A stretch of 64,000 nt of DNA from Semisulcospira habei (GCA_036245525.1 BTPG01000001.1:223845656-223909655), one strand, 5' to 3'. Shown: positions 1 to 11,290, counted from the first letter of the stretch. Notes: generated from the sequence alone by a model not told the origin. A program made the numbers and translations.

Positions 1-331
1 TAATCATCAGGAACCACGTGACGTTCCTTCCCTCACTGTAGGTCACCACGGCAGATAGCATGACGTCACTTTGCGCGAAGTCTAGGTCAAGGTCGTACAG
101 TTCGTGCAGTCTATCCCCTAACTGACGACTACCAAGATACGGTTGAAAGTCCTTCTCGCGGTATACACTGTGTGATAGTTCAATTACGTGCCACGGACGT
201 AATTGCGTGACACTGCCTGGGCGGACTAACTTGTGACACGTCGGACTATAGTGGTTCCATGGATACAGGGGCATCAGACAAGCGTATAGTGTCCCTTGGC
301 CGCTTCCGGTGTAGTTCGCTCTCTCATGGAC
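1..331 (-). CDS. Exon, extracellular protein (3'-most in window)
   Basis: Open throughout on the minus strand with no stop across about 110 codons. It begins after the acceptor TTTTCAG in phase 0, which fits the phase-0 donor of the preceding exon at 777. It contains cysteines in LYACLMPLYP and SPTCHKL and the sequon NVTW near the window edge. The exon runs off the window. The segment matches no domain I can name. Confidence 0.6.
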
Positions 332-776
332 CTGAAAAGTTATAAATAACATCATTAACAGTGCCATCTGGCATTGATGAGGACAGATGTGGAAGCGTGC
401 ACGTTCAATGGGGAATTATTCAGGACTGGACGGACAAACGGTTACACCGTTTGTTTGTCCAGCGCTGAGTAATTTCCCTTGGTACGTATGCAGTTTCTTC
501 CAGTACTTGCCCCACCTTCTTGGTTTGTGGGTGATGTGGCAGAAACACTGAGTTCATATGATGTAATAAAAGGTTGCCTTTCAGCATTCTCGTATTAGCA
601 GATGAATTATAACACATTTTTGCAACCGAGGTTTTTCATACCTTACACGGAAATTTACCTACACATTCTTAAGGAACTGAGCATCGGTCTACCGATGGTG
701 CTGTCGTGCAGAGATTTAGTCAGCAGATCTGTCTGCAAATATATTTACGGATCTGACACACTGCTGGCGTCTTTAC
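332..776 (-). other. Intron with a short hairpin
   Basis: No coding signal seen. A near-perfect inverted repeat of about 15 bp per arm lies around 425-465 (GGACAAACGG and its inverse with a short loop). It could be a small MITE remnant. Confidence 0.4.
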
Positions 777-2194
777 CGTTATGTTGCTACCCGACGCAGA
801 TTGTCCGACGCTCCAGTCTGTTATGGGCAGGGCACCGTCGCTGTCTCTTGCCACAGCCCATCGAAACACACACGGCGAGGCGACTCCAACATCACTATGA
901 TACCGGTCAACTTCAGCAGACATTTCCACCTCCACGTCTTCAGAGGACTGAGCGAGAATTGTGGCGCTGTTGAAAACGACAGATGAAAGAGTGGTGATAA
1001 ATGTCACGGGAGAAGATTTCACAGCGGAAAGACAGGAGTCGTCCAGGCAGACAGCGACGCTAGCGATGTAATTGTGGTATTGGATAACGTTGTCTGCAGG
1101 AAGATGTGCCTCTGTTTTGGTAGGACTAGCAATAGTTTCATCAAGAAGACAGTACTGAGTTTTGACATTGTTTATCTGTGACGCGTCCATGCAGGTTTTA
1201 TCAGTGACGTCAACTTTCAGACGTTTAGCAAAAGACGCCCAGGGTCCAGTTAACTCCCAAGTTACTCTCACGTGCTCATGAGTTAGAGGCAACATTGCGG
1301 CGTCCTTGAGACAAGTCATGACCTCAACACTTGTGTTTGTGGTGATGGGCTTGGGCAGTGCCGCTGTCAGAGAGGAAGAACTGGAGATGAGCTGGTAGCC
1401 AGTAAGTGTGGTCTGGAGCAGGACTGTGTCAGGAAAATCAACGCGCTGGACAAATGGCGTGAACCTTACGAACACAGTGTCTCCAGCTTGAATGCTTACG
1501 TTGGTTATGGCAGTTAGATTGATTGTATCAACGCCAGGAACGATTATCCGAGCACCTACGATGTCTGTAATGGCGCACCCTTTGCCGTTGAAAACATGAA
1601 GTCCGTTTTGAGTATCGTTCAGAGGAAGCATGCGGAACCCGTCGGAAGAGAAGACTGTGGCCCCTCCTGGACTGGTTGCCCTGACAACCGAATACAACTT
1701 AGTATACACGGGAAGGGAGTGGGCATCGATGCAGGCAGGATTTTGGTTCTCAACATGGTTGAAAGGTAGCAAGTCGTCCTCTGTTGGAGATGTTCCGATT
1801 CCAACTTCAATGCTGACTTGATCCTCACGAGAAAGACCGTGCCAGGCGATGCAGATCTCATCACGTTGAACAATCGCATCAATGTCCTCAGGAATGGGGA
1901 CAAAACTGCCAGAGACTGATATCTGGGATTTGATAACGTCGATGATAACTGCATAGCTCGGGGGCAGGTGTGCCGGAAGACGTACTGATGACGTATTCAC
2001 GGTGGTCATATGACCCGCTGCATTCGTGACGTGCAGTTGGAAGAAGAATGAGCGTCCAGCTTCAGTGTCATGTGGATAGAGGTTGCTGATCGGATAAACT
2101 GCACATCCGGTGACGTTAATGTTATCTTTTGCACACTTGGAATAGGATGAATTTATCACAGATAGGAATGACGTAATAATGATGTTCCCGTATC
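777..2194 (-). CDS. Long exon, extracellular protein, FN3-like repeats
   Basis: About 470 codons are open on the minus strand, between acceptor TTTTCAG at 2195 and a GTAAAG donor at 776. The product is extracellular in character: sequons such as NVT, NTS and NLT, sparse paired cysteines, and repeated beta-strand blocks. It also contains SIEVGIGTSPTEDDLLPF, which echoes the IGLGRDKTT...DLLPF block of the next exon upstream. That internal similarity suggests repeated fibronectin-III-like domains. The true exon may extend a little past the donor, since the frame stays open to 720. Confidence 0.75.
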
Positions 2195-2351
2195 CTGAAA
2201 ACAGAAGAGAGGATTTATGAGCACACCTGACCTAGCAAAATCGCGATAAATTCTGATCAGTATTTTTTTTGGGTACATTTATCATTAGATGAAAAGAAGG
2301 TGACCATTTAAAAAAAAAGGAAAAGTAGACCTTTTGCTTGTTCGTCTCGCA

Positions 2352-2557
2352 TTAACATATTCTATCTCAGGATCGAAATCCCCAAATTTTGAAATTGCCC
2401 TCTGAAGAGCTGTATTACAATTCTAGCGAGCATGACAGATCAAGGGTTATGCCAGAATAGCTTGGCGCCTACGGGCGCCAAGCTATTCCGGCACAACCGT
2501 TGAACTATCATGCTCGTTTCGTTTCTTGCTGTGGTGTGTCGGGGCTGAATGAGTTAA
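2352..2557. mobile_element. TTAA-flanked palindromic MITE, copy 1
   Basis: Flanked by TTAA on both sides. The centre is a near-perfect palindrome containing AGCTTGGCGCC and its inverse, and the right end reads CGGGGCTGAATGAGTTAA. Four related copies are in the window (5615, 8313, 9269, 30180). TTAA target sites suggest mobilisation by a piggyBac-type transposase. It has no coding capacity and lies in an intron. Confidence 0.65.
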
Positions 2558-2672
2558 ATGGTCAGTGTTTTCGGATTACACGTTTATCCCCACATAATTT
2601 GTGGAGTAAAGAATTGCAAATCTGAAGATAAATTAAACTAAGCCGATTCTGATTTGACTTATGTTTACAAAC

Positions 2673-3428
2673 CTATGCGGAATGTGATGTCAAGGTCCAT
2701 CCCAGCAGGTTGTTCAGGATCCACGAAAGTGCTCTCGTTCCAGGAAGCGATAATGTAGTCCCCTTCCACTCGAACTGTCAGTGGTTGTGTCACGTCAGGC
2801 GGCGTAACATCAATGATGATGGGTCCGAGTGTGACCTGCACGTCCAGTCCGGATTTGCTAACCGCCCGAAGGAATATGTAGAACAGGTCACCGTGACCCA
2901 GCCCCGAGTGACGCGCGTGGTAAAAGGGATGACCGTACGTGGAAGTGAATGGGAGGAGGTCGGGGGCGGGGGCCGTGGTTTTGTCTCTCCCTAACCCAAT
3001 GTAATAGTCTTCCATCTCGCTCTCTCTGTCTGTCGCCGCCCACGACAGCTTGACGTAATCGGAAGGCAGCATGATCGGTGAATCTTCGTTCATCGTTGGC
3101 AATCTTCGGCAAAAATCGTTAGACACCTCGGCTTCAATCGTATGGTTGGAGGATATAGGTAGATACTCAGCATCCACGGCGAAAGAGGTTTGGGAACAGT
3201 GTTTGAGACAATCTCCTGTCCTTGGTAGTCGGACTCGGGTCATATTGGTGTTGACTAACCATGGCTGGTCGGGATGCGTGCAGGCGACGTAGTGCACGGT
3301 GCGGGCGTGAGTGAGGGACAAGTTCAGTAGACGTGGCGGTGTGATGTCGTAAGTGATGCCGTCGGAACACACCACACCTGATGGCTCCATAGCTCCGTTG
3401 TAGGCGACCACGCTGGTGACGTAGTGAC
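2673..3428 (-). CDS. Exon, extracellular protein, FN3-like
   Basis: About 252 codons between acceptor CTGCTAG and donor GTTTGT, phase-consistent on both sides. It includes DVTPPDVTQPLTVRVEGD followed by a SWNEST segment, which is the usual linker and first strands of a fibronectin-III-like domain. An earlier SDGITYDITPPRLLNLSL repeats the D-x-TPP hinge. Four or more cysteines (VACTH, GDCLKHC, DFCRR) may pair. An extracellular adhesive or recognition role is inferred from domain style only. Confidence 0.75.
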
Positions 3429-3608
3429 CTAGCAGAGGGAGAAAGGCAAACAATCCTCAAAATCTGATAATTTTGTGTAAAAGTAAGCGCACGCGCGGTT
3501 GTGTGTGTTTATGTGTTTGTGTCTTGCTTGCGGGAAATAGTAGCAAGTTACAGATAAAGTAAACATCTCGTTCACACGTGGCCTTTTCCATAATTCATAT
3601 TTGTTTAC

Positions 3609-3825
3609 CTTCCTTTGGAAACTCGAGTGACGCCGTCATCAATCCGTTTTCTACATCTGTGGCATTGTGGGCCACGTCCATCTCAGCAATGGAGAGACAA
3701 TGTGGACCCACTGCGACTCGGTACATCAGCACCCCGCTCTCGTGGTCAAGGAAACCATGCCAGCGCACGTGCACCACTCGACTACTGGTAAAGTCCATCT
3801 CGGCTTTGTCGTCATCACCCAGACC
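3609..3825 (-). CDS. Exon, extracellular protein
   Basis: About 72 codons, starting after acceptor CTCTCCAG in phase 0 and ending at donor GTAAAC with one overhanging base. Both fit the neighbouring exons. VRWHGFLDHESGVLMYRVAVG is the typical middle of an FN3-like beta sandwich (W then SGV-x-x-YRV). DVAHNATDV carries a glycosylation sequon. Confidence 0.7.
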
Positions 3826-4265
3826 CTGGAGAGTAAAAACAATCGAACTATTCCGACGAAAGATTTTTTTCGGTTAACTTTTTTTCTAAATAAATTCAAG
3901 ATGATATTTAACACAGAACGACAATTCAACACCTGTCTCCACTATAAATAAAACCTTTGGCCTTTAAATGAGACGATAATGCGATGCGTTTAGCCAATTT
4001 TACGACCAGTGTCTGGAAAATGATGTCGAAAGTCATCGCGGGTTTACTGATACGGATTCGAATGAGAGTCCGGCAAGAGGTATATATCCCCATGAGCCCC
4101 CGTAATAATTGCGGGGGCTCATGAGGATCTATGCCTCTTGCAAACTGTGTGTTATTTTCTATGTTCCATCAATAAAAACAAAAAAATCCAACCCGCTGGT
4201 TGAACAAACAAACAAACAAACAAACAAACAAACAAACAAACAAACAAACAAACAAACAAACGCAC
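3826..4265 (-). other. Intron with palindrome and (AAAC)n tract
   Basis: Contains an imperfect palindrome at about 4073-4144. One arm has GCAAGAGG then CATGAGCCCCCG; the inverse follows an 8-nt loop. A pure (AAAC)n array occupies about 4203-4260. A related CATGAG/AAGAG motif is seen near 8150. No coding signal. Confidence 0.5.
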
Positions 4266-4496
4266 CTCTAGAACTAGGCCTACGCTGGGTGGAGAATCGT
4301 CAACGAGAATTTGAAACTGAACTCTGGTCTGGAGACTTGCGTGGTTGGTAACCGTGATAGTGATGTAGTAATGACGGTGGTGGTCACCCTTGTGGCTGTT
4401 GCTGTGGACGAGGTTGGTGAAACGAACGATGTATAGGTGGATCTCGCACACCCCCACAGACGGACAGTAGCAGTCGCTTTGTCCTTGGCAGTCAGT
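4266..4496 (-). CDS. Exon, cysteine-containing, extracellular protein
   Basis: Exactly 77 codons in phase 0 at both ends, between acceptor TTCTGTCTAG and donor GTGCGT. It opens with a cysteine-dense stretch (TDCQGQSDCYCPSVGVC), then a beta-rich segment ending in VDDSPPSVGLVLE, an FN3-type hinge. The cysteine cluster suggests a disulfide-stabilised module joined to the next FN3-like unit. Confidence 0.7.
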
Positions 4497-5222
4497 CTAG
4501 ACAGAAACAGTACACTTATAAACTTTTCGGTGGGAGGCGTTTTTAATCTATTTGAGTTAAAAACTGATTGTATTCAGCAAACACTGGAGCAAAAGCGATC
4601 AACATTTCAGTTTATTGCACTGCTTCTTGTTTCCAATTGCACACAGTGCATCAAAGTACCATTACACATAAATCTGAAGACACGCTGGAGAACCATTTGT
4701 GTTTGTTATGCCTTGTCGACACACCTAATAAACTTTAACAGCAGTTGGGACACAAAGCAAAAGCGCACGCGTAATAGCACTTATTAATTCTGCGCTGCCG
4801 TTAGAGTGTCAATCTGTTTTTAGACGTTTCTCATACTAAAAGCGTTGTATTTTTAGAACAGAATGGAGTCATTGTCAGGTTACTTGATATACAGAGGACA
4901 TTCGCTGAACTGAATTCTCCTGTGTCTAAATGAAGCATAACTAGATCTGTGTGTAGAGTTTCGTAACCAAATGTTACAGAAATGTATCTTTGAATAGTTA
5001 CGGCGGTAGTGGACCTTTAACACTTTTTTTCTGTCATTTTTGTTGTAGTCGATGGCAGCATATAATGATGGTAAAATCAAGTTATCCTACATATGTGGTT
5101 TTAGAATCCCCAAGCTGGAAACAGGTTTGTACTTGATATTTAAAAATAAACAACGAAAAAAAAAAAAAAAAAAAAAAACAAGGAAAAACAAAACAACCAC
5201 CCCAAACACAATTGCAGCTTAC

Positions 5223-5538
5223 GCCATTTTCTAGCCTGTTGATTCCAACAGCTCCCATTCCTACGTCATCATCCATGTCACGCGTCCCTAGCGTCCACTG
5301 TAGCTTCTCAAGGCCGCTGTGAGGGTCGTCTGCATGAACACGTAGCAACATGGTGGACAGGTCCGTAGTGTTGTGCACGTACAGCCCGTCTCTTTCGTAC
5401 CTGCCGCGCAATCCCACTATACTGACGATGGGTTCCGTGTTATCGATGCTCACTCGTACGCTGTCCTCCTGGACCCCAAATAGATTAACCGTGCGTGTGT
5501 CCAGTGTTAATATAAAACTTCTATCAGAATACACGGTT
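5223..5538 (-). CDS. Exon, extracellular protein, beta-rich
   Basis: About 105 codons between acceptor CTATGTCAG at 5539 and a GTAAGC donor at 5222. It contains VSIDNTEPIVSIVGLRGRYE, a cadherin/FN3-like hinge, and LRVHADDPHSGLEKLQWTLG, which resembles the SGL...W core of the other FN3-like units. The downstream junction is phase 0 and fits. The upstream junction to 6101-6253 does not match in phase as drawn, so a micro-exon or an alternative donor is likely. Confidence 0.6.
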
Positions 5539-5614
5539 CTGACATAGAAACGAAACAAGTATAAATTAATTAGATATGCTATCATTATTTCACTTCACTC
5601 GTATGCTCTCCTTT

Positions 5615-5828
5615 TTAAAACATTCTGCCGCAGGACCGAAATCACCAAATTTTGAAGTTGCCCTCTGAAGGATTACATTACAATTCCAGAGACAGATCGA
5701 GCATAATAGTTCAAGGGTGGTGCCAGAAGAGCTTGGCGCCTATGGGCGCCAAGCTGTTCTGGCACCACCCTTGAACTATCATGCTTGATCCATGTTTTGC
5801 TGCGGTGTGTCGGGGCTGAATGAGTTAA
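5615..5828. mobile_element. TTAA-flanked palindromic MITE, copy 2
   Basis: Same family as 2352-2557. It has TTAA at both ends, a central palindrome (CTTGGCGCC, short loop, GGGCGCCAAG) with long arms reading CATGATAGTTCAAGGGTGG-type sequence, and right end CGGGGCTGAATGAGTTAA. It lies in an intron of the extracellular gene. Confidence 0.65.
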
Positions 5829-6100
5829 AGTGTTGCAAGCAGTAATACCAGTATGCAAAGTATTAATACCAGTATGCAAAGCATCTAACGCACTCGTGCA
5901 CGAACAAAGCTGCCAGACGCAAAATGCACGGCAACGCTAAAACCTGTGCGAGGGACGGTAAAATGTATCCATTTCATTCATCCATGTATACATAACTATA
6001 CACGATACATTAACCAGGGATACGCGGCCATGCCGCGTATTCGTGTGCGGCAAGTCTCGAGAGAGAACACATTTTCAGGAATACAGTGAAGATGGATTAC

Positions 6101-6253
6101 CCTGAAATTATCCATGATATCAGTCCCCCGGATCCAGATCTCGTACGTCTGACCGTCCAGCAGAGTTTCGTTGTAAACACAAGTGGTCTGAGAGAAGACG
6201 TCATGGACCGGTAACAACACTGACCGTGGTCCGTGGTCGCACGCCCAGGCCAT
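6101..6253 (-). CDS. Short exon, extracellular protein
   Basis: 51 codons from acceptor TTTTTTCCAG, phase 0, to a GTAATC donor. It encodes WACDHGPRSVLLPVHDVFSQ, then TTCVYNETLLDGQTYEIWIRG, where DGQ-x-YEIWIRG is the typical F-strand region of an FN3-like fold. The phase at its downstream junction is unresolved. Confidence 0.6.
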
Positions 6254-6705
6254 CTGGAAAAAATATGTCATAGTTTTTATTTACGAATTTTGCATACTGA
6301 AGAATCCATTTACTTTTACAGGCAAACAGACTCCCGATTATTTCGAACCATAATACTAAACATTAACTCATTCGAGACGTGCCGCGTATCCATTTACTTT
6401 TACAGGCAAACAGACTCCCGATTATTTCGAACCACAATCTAAACATTAACTCATTCGATACGTAAGCCGCGTATCCGGAGGCGGCACGTCTCGAATGAGT
6501 TTAAGGTAAGAATTATTTTCAGTAATGTTGAAATACGAAAAAAACCCCGAGTTTTAATACCTACATTTTAAAAGAATAAAAATATTTACAGAAAAGGTAG
6601 CTCTACAGCTGCATTATTTTCTCCTTTTTAACACAACAACAAGAACTAAAAAAGAACAACAGCAGCAGTATCAAACCAGCCATCTTTCTTTGTCTTTCGC
6701 AAGAC
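6254..6705 (-). repeat. Intron with short duplicated sequence
   Basis: A block containing CAGGCAAACAGACTCCCG is present twice in tandem, about 6312-6370 and 6399-6450. It is flanked by ATTAACTCATTCGA motifs and a GCCGCGTATCC inverted motif, also seen near 6010-6050. It looks like a small decayed MITE. No exon was found here. Confidence 0.4.
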
Positions 6706-6943
6706 CTGTCCAGCTGATGTAAATGTTTTCATCACCTCAAATTTAGTGACCCCATGGACGTTATCCGTTCCAGAGATAGGCAGTATGCCAGACTGCTGGT
6801 CGTACTGTTGTTCTATTTCGCGCCCTGTGTCCGGGTTGACTGGCTGGAGAAAGTTGTTGTGGTACAGCTCACTGTTATAGAATCGGTCTTTCCAGTCCAC
6901 GCAGATATCAGTGGTGACGTTCGTTTGCCATCGGAAACCCGAC
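6706..6943 (-). CDS. Exon, extracellular protein
   Basis: About 79 codons. It starts after acceptor TTTTAG with a one-base overhang that matches the two-base overhang of the upstream exon, and ends in phase 0 at a GTCTTG donor after FTSAGQ. Features are sequon NVT, a cysteine in DICVDWKDRF and a serine/glycine-rich tail. The donor is weak, so the 3' boundary is the least certain part. Confidence 0.55.
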
Positions 6944-7407
6944 CTAAAAGTGGAATTAAAATAGATTACTGCAAATTCTAAATCAAGAGGGTATGCATGT
7001 ACTTCATAGAATATGAAATTTTTGCAGTAGCATCTGAAACTCTTTTCTCGTTTGGCCAAAATGTATTTGAGGCTTATATTCTCACACTTAGTATGAATAT
7101 CATCTTGCTTTAGGAGAAACACGTTTGCTCGCCACGTCCCAGTTGTTTCTTGAGTAGTAGCAGTTATAACCCTTTCACTGTCAGGGAAAAGCAAACACAG
7201 CTAACCTGCAAGAGGAACAAACGCTCATAAGCTACCTCTATGCGGATGCTTATGACGATCTGTACATTTGGATTGACCCATTTACATGTCCCTTGGCCAG
7301 CTGGGGTTATCGGGCGTTGTAAAATTGATTTCAAATATATAAGTTGTAGTCTCCAACACTGAAGGGGTCAACAAAATAACCCGTTTGATGGAGTACTCAC
7401 CAAATAG

Positions 7408-7513
7408 ACCCACTCGTAGAGTAGATTTGCGCCACAAGTACACTTCTGTTAAAATGAAATGCAATGAATCTCATTTGACCTGAAGTGTACTTGTGGCGTA
7501 CTCCCCGAGTGGG
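7408..7513. repeat. Inverted repeat (hairpin) in intron
   Basis: Arms of about 35 bp, the inner 17 bp perfect (CCACAAGTACACTTC and its inverse), are separated by about 34 nt. An outer ACCCACTCG motif is also mirrored. The short open frame here is not an exon, because flanking exons 7537-7778 and 6706-6943 join in phase without it. Confidence 0.6.
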
Positions 7514-7536
7514 TCGCCTGGGGATGACATTTGTAC

Positions 7537-7778
7537 CTTGGCTCCGCCGTCAAAACATGTACAGACGCAGAGTGCATCAGTTCTATGGATGACGAGTTGT
7601 CATAAAGAACAAGGCGTCGAGCGTAAGCAACATTGCCTGCGCGGTCGTGGACCTCGAGAATGATGGCGTACAGACGAGCAGTGCCCTCTTCTGGCAACGT
7701 CACTGTTTTGTCAAACGGTCCGGTAGCTGTCAGTTCCTGCACGCTCCACTCAATGGTGTGGTTAGTCTTTGCTTCGTC
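7537..7778 (-). CDS. Exon, extracellular protein, FN3-like
   Basis: About 80 codons between an acceptor preceded by TTTCTTTC and donor GTACAAAT. It is phase 0 at its start and leaves two bases at its end, both matching neighbours. VHDRAGNVAYARRLVLYDNS is the classic last strands of a cadherin/FN3-type ectodomain repeat (D-x-AGN...R-x-x-x-YD). Confidence 0.75.
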
Positions 7779-8312
7779 CTTGAAACGAAGAAAGAAACCA
7801 CAGAGAACGAAAGACGCTTTTAAAGGCAAACTAAAACGAAATGATGTGTCGAAGTATTTCTTAAGCTTGTTTCTTTCTGTGCTGGTTAATTTGTTGGTTA
7901 TATACTCATTTGACAAGTTTGGCAGTGACGTTTTTGGCCTGGAAAGTGTATTGAGGAGAACGAATATCATAATTATATCAAGATAGCCAAGAGATAGACG
8001 TATACGTACTACAGCCAAAACTACAATTTGTAAGTTGTAGTTTACAGCCAAAGTAGAACCATAATAAGTCATCGTAACAGTTCAAATTTTACATTATCTC
8101 CTTAACTGCCGGGACAAGGCAAACGCGATCCATCTGCAATAGAATAAACCCTCAAGAGCACCCGCAGTCGAGGGGGCTCATGAGGGTCTGTTGTTAGTCC
8201 TATGTTCTGTACGCCTGTTTTGGTCACATTCACATCTGTGATCTTCGCATCAATGTCGGCCAGTGTGCAGTCGTTTCAGATGCGCAATTCGTAATCAGTA
8301 GTTGCAAAGGGT

Positions 8313-8509
8313 TTAACTCATTCAACCCGACGGCCGTATTTCCCAAATTTTGGAGGCGTCATCTAATGACTATGCACCAGTTGCAGGAAATGGATCGACC
8401 ATGATAATTCAAGGGCAGTGCCAGATTAGCTTGGCTAATCTGACACTACCCTTGAATTATCATGGTCGACCCATCTCCTGCTGTAGTGCGTCAGGGCTGA
8501 ATGGGTTAA
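8313..8509. mobile_element. TTAA-flanked palindromic MITE, copy 3
   Basis: Clear TTAA flanks. Both ends read TTAAC-(T/C)-CATTCA-(A/G)-CCC inward, which defines the terminal inverted repeat of the family. The central palindrome has arms with AATTCAAGGG(C/T)AGTG followed by a short AGCTTGGCTAATCT core, shorter than in copies 1 and 2. Confidence 0.7.
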
Positions 8510-8552
8510 CAGGTAAATAAAAGTTGTTATAATTATATACTGTATATCATAC

Positions 8553-8898
8553 ATTGACAGTTAGCGTGGACCCGCTGACATCAACTTCATGAACTTCCAA
8601 AATGTATTTGTCGATCTTGGACGCCGATTGTGATGTGCCGCCAAGTGGAATGGGGTCGAGCCACCCCTCCACGTGCACTTCAACTTTTGGGACGCGCGTA
8701 AGTCGGGTGGAGAGCTGTAAAGGCTGACTGGTACATGGAGGCACATGATGGGAACAGTGAATAGGCTTTGAGTGGTCGTAGGCAAAACAGACTCGCTTCC
8801 TCTTAGACACCCTGGTGAAGGTGTACTGGCCCTTGTCGGCGCCTGAGTCATGCAGGTTGTAGTAACCGCCAGAAAGTGCTTCCATATCCAAACAAAAG
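8553..8898 (-). CDS. Exon, extracellular protein
   Basis: About 115 codons between acceptor TTATTCCAG and a GTATGA donor, phase-consistent on both sides. It includes a cysteine pair region (RVCFAYDHSKPIHCSHH, then VPPCTS) and a beta-rich FN3-like half (VEVHVEGWLDPIPLGG, then KYILEVHEVDV). Role within the gene is as for the other exons. Confidence 0.7.
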
Positions 8899-9268
8899 CT
8901 GGAATAAATACACCAAAAGTAAATGTAAGTGTTTAGAAACTGGTCAAGCAGATACGTTGTATATACGCCACCACCTAAACACCCAACCGCACCAATGAAT
9001 TACTTTAGATGAAAAGTGCGTCCCCCGTTGCATTGACTTTGCAACGGGTGTGGGGACGGGGTTAGGAGTGGGAATGGGGGGACGGGGAAGGGTGGGGAGG
9101 GGGAGGGTGAAGGAGGGGGCGGGGTGGTGGTGGTGGTGGTTGGGGGGGGGGGGGGAGGGCGCTCAGCCCTCACTTGACACCCATATACAAGATCAAATTA
9201 AGGATTTCAACGTATTTTCACAATACATATTGTACCGTAACCATTTCGCATTAAACATATTAACCCTC

Positions 9269-9473
9269 TTAACCCCAAGGCCGAATTCCCAAACTTTTGG
9301 AAGCGTTGTCTAACGACTATGTACCAGTTGTACGAGATAGATTGATCATGATAATTCAAGGGTAGTGCCAGATGAGCGTGGCGCCTTCAGGCGCCAAGCT
9401 CATCTGGCACTACCCTTGACTTATCAAGATCAATCCTTCTCCTGCTGCAGGGTCCCGGGGCTAAATGGGTTAA
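9269..9473. mobile_element. TTAA-flanked palindromic MITE, copy 4
   Basis: TTAA at both ends with inner ends TTAACCCC and GGGTTAA. The central palindrome GTGGCGCCTTCAGGCGCCAAGC sits inside arms of about 55 bp (positions about 9345-9430). Same family as copies 1-3 and 5. A G-rich low-complexity tract (about 9050-9160) lies just upstream. Confidence 0.65.
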
Positions 9474-9603
9474 ACCATGCTTCAGGTAACCAAATCCATT
9501 GAGTAAAGATGAATTCATCACCTTGATATCATTTCATTTCAGACTGAACATGACGGTTATTTTGTGGTGCATGTAAACAGTAAGACCTAATTAGACTAAA
9601 AAC

Positions 9604-9748
9604 CTTTCGCCATCAGCTAGGTTGAGACTGGATGAGACAGACAATGTTCCTTCGCAGTCAAAGTCAGGAATTGGTGAGGTGTCTCTCATTGTCTGATGAC
9701 AGTAGACCGCAGGGTCAAGGTTGTGCACACTCACAGTACTCTCAATTC
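9604..9748 (-). CDS. Exon, extracellular protein, next to the Polinton insertion
   Basis: 48 codons from acceptor TATCAACAG to a GTTTTT donor. It starts with a two-base overhang that pairs with the one-base overhang of exon 28550-28810, so these two exons are consecutive and the whole first Polinton sits in the intron between them. It contains two cysteines (AVYCHQTM, FDCEGT). Confidence 0.7.
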
Positions 9749-10021
9749 CTGTTGATACATCAAGGAAAGGCACATTCATAAATACACAAATTAATGCGTT
9801 CAGTCTGAACGAAGTTTGCGTGCACGAAGAAGCCAAACTGACAGCGTAAACGTGCTTTCAGAGATCAGCAAGAGAGCTCTATCTGGGAATAAAGGTTGGC
9901 GTGTGCATGCATTGTTTGTCTATCATTCATTTATCATGCCATATGGTCCTTAGGACGCCAACACTTCTGCGTTGAAGTAAAGACGAAGCGTAAGTAAACG
10001 AGGTGGGCGTGGGGGAGAAGC

Positions 10022-11174
10022 AGAGATGTGCAAATGAGAGAGTACATCGACTCCTAAATCAATAATGCCGTATCGATAGTTCTAAATCAGGGTAAATTAC
10101 GTACGTAATTACGTTACTGTCCAGAATTTCCAATCTCCCGTTATCACAGTTGGCGTTCCTGAGAAATTGCGACTACACAGAAGAATGTAGCCGATTCACT
10201 CCAGGTAATATTATATGTCGGTGTTTAACTGCGTCATTGACTTGAAACGGTTAGAACACACCCCCCCTCCCCCCCCTCCCACACACATCCTGTACACGCC
10301 GTCTCACCATCCACCCCTTACCCTATACACTCCCCTACATCCTGTACACGCCACCCCACCACCCACCCTTTACCCTATACCCCCTCCACACACACACACC
10401 CACCCCCCTACCCCCACACCCCACCCCACCCCACCCTACAAAGCCCGACACACTCACACTTCACAAAGGCACCCACCCCACCCTCCACACAGGCACCCCC
10501 CACACAGGCACACACAACATACCAGGCCAAATTATTCCGTTCTGTGTCAACGCTTCAAATTCATGTCACTATGTCACTAGGACAAACTTTTTATGTGGGA
10601 CAAATCTTGAAAATAGGTTTTTCTCCAAATATAGATCACCAGGTCATTCCTAAATAATTAGGACACGCAAAGTTAGTAGTAGAATAGAGAAATTTTTTTT
10701 TGTTTTTGTGTTTCGACGTCTGACAAAGTGTGGAGAAAAATATGTTGTTGTTTTCATTCCAAGCACACATCCGGCAGACCAACCTACGACGCATTTGAAA
10801 TTGAAAGACAAAACCCATAATCTACTCCCAGTGAGAGACCTCAGTGATTCAAAGTCACTATACACGCACCCTGTTTACGAGTGTTTTAGATCAACAAATC
10901 ATGCGAGAAGAGAATGGGCATGCCTGAAATCGGGTGCCTGTATCTGTCAGTACCGGATCAGGGACACCAGCTATCACGTGATTGAGTTTATTGCCTTGCA
11001 ACCGGGCCAGAGCAGGAAGAGAATCAAGCCAGACAAGCTTTTGCGTAGTCATTATTACAACACTTGCCGTAGGGTGAGTTTACTAGATTGTGTCCCTTTC
11101 ATGACCAGGAAGGTGTGCTTGAAATCGGTAGTGAAACGGATACCTTTTTATTCTCAGTGGGGACGACCCTGTAC
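10022..11174 (+). repeat. P1 left terminal inverted repeat
   Basis: Matches the inverse of 26956-28501 over its length, with scattered substitutions and length differences in low-complexity tracts. It contains a perfect palindrome AATTACGTACGTAATT at 10095-10110, a C/A-rich minisatellite (about 10258-10520) built on CACACCC(A/C) units and TACCCTATAC motifs, and an open frame of over 130 codons in its inner part. Confidence 0.9.
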
Positions 11175-11175
11175 A
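10708..11175 (+). CDS. Open frame inside P1 left terminal repeat, doubtful gene
   Basis: An open frame of more than 130 codons whose counterpart in the right repeat (about 26950-27334, minus strand) also stays open. About nine amino-acid differences and no frame breaks separate the two over that stretch. It contains a basic segment (QPGQSRKRIKPDKLL) and a C-x5-C-x-C cluster. No family recognised. Identical frames in inverted repeats can persist simply because the repeats are homogenised, so coding status is open. There is no convincing start context like that of the other element genes. Confidence 0.25.
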
Positions 11176-11290
11176 ATACACCTTTCATGCCCAAGCTTTT
11201 GCGTAGTCATTATATAACACCTGCCGTGTGTGTGTGGGTGAATTTATTAGAATGTACCCACCCCTTTCATGACCAGATAGGCATGCATAG
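11035..11290 (+). repeat. Imperfect tandem duplication at inner end of P1 left TIR
   Basis: A unit of about 90 bp starting AAGCTTTTGCGTAGTCATTAT and ending CTTTCATGACCAG occurs at about 11035-11112 and again at about 11193-11275. The second copy lies outside the part shared with the right repeat. Confidence 0.6.

Noticed and set aside
7282..7464. Possible extra exon of the extracellular gene
   Set aside because: Neighbouring exons 7537-7778 and 6706-6943 join in phase without it, and the frame overlaps a long inverted repeat.
10215..10580. Proline/histidine-rich open frame in the P1 left terminal repeat
   Set aside because: It is a translation of the C/A-rich minisatellite; the right-hand counterpart runs through the assembly gap. 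No gene-like composition.
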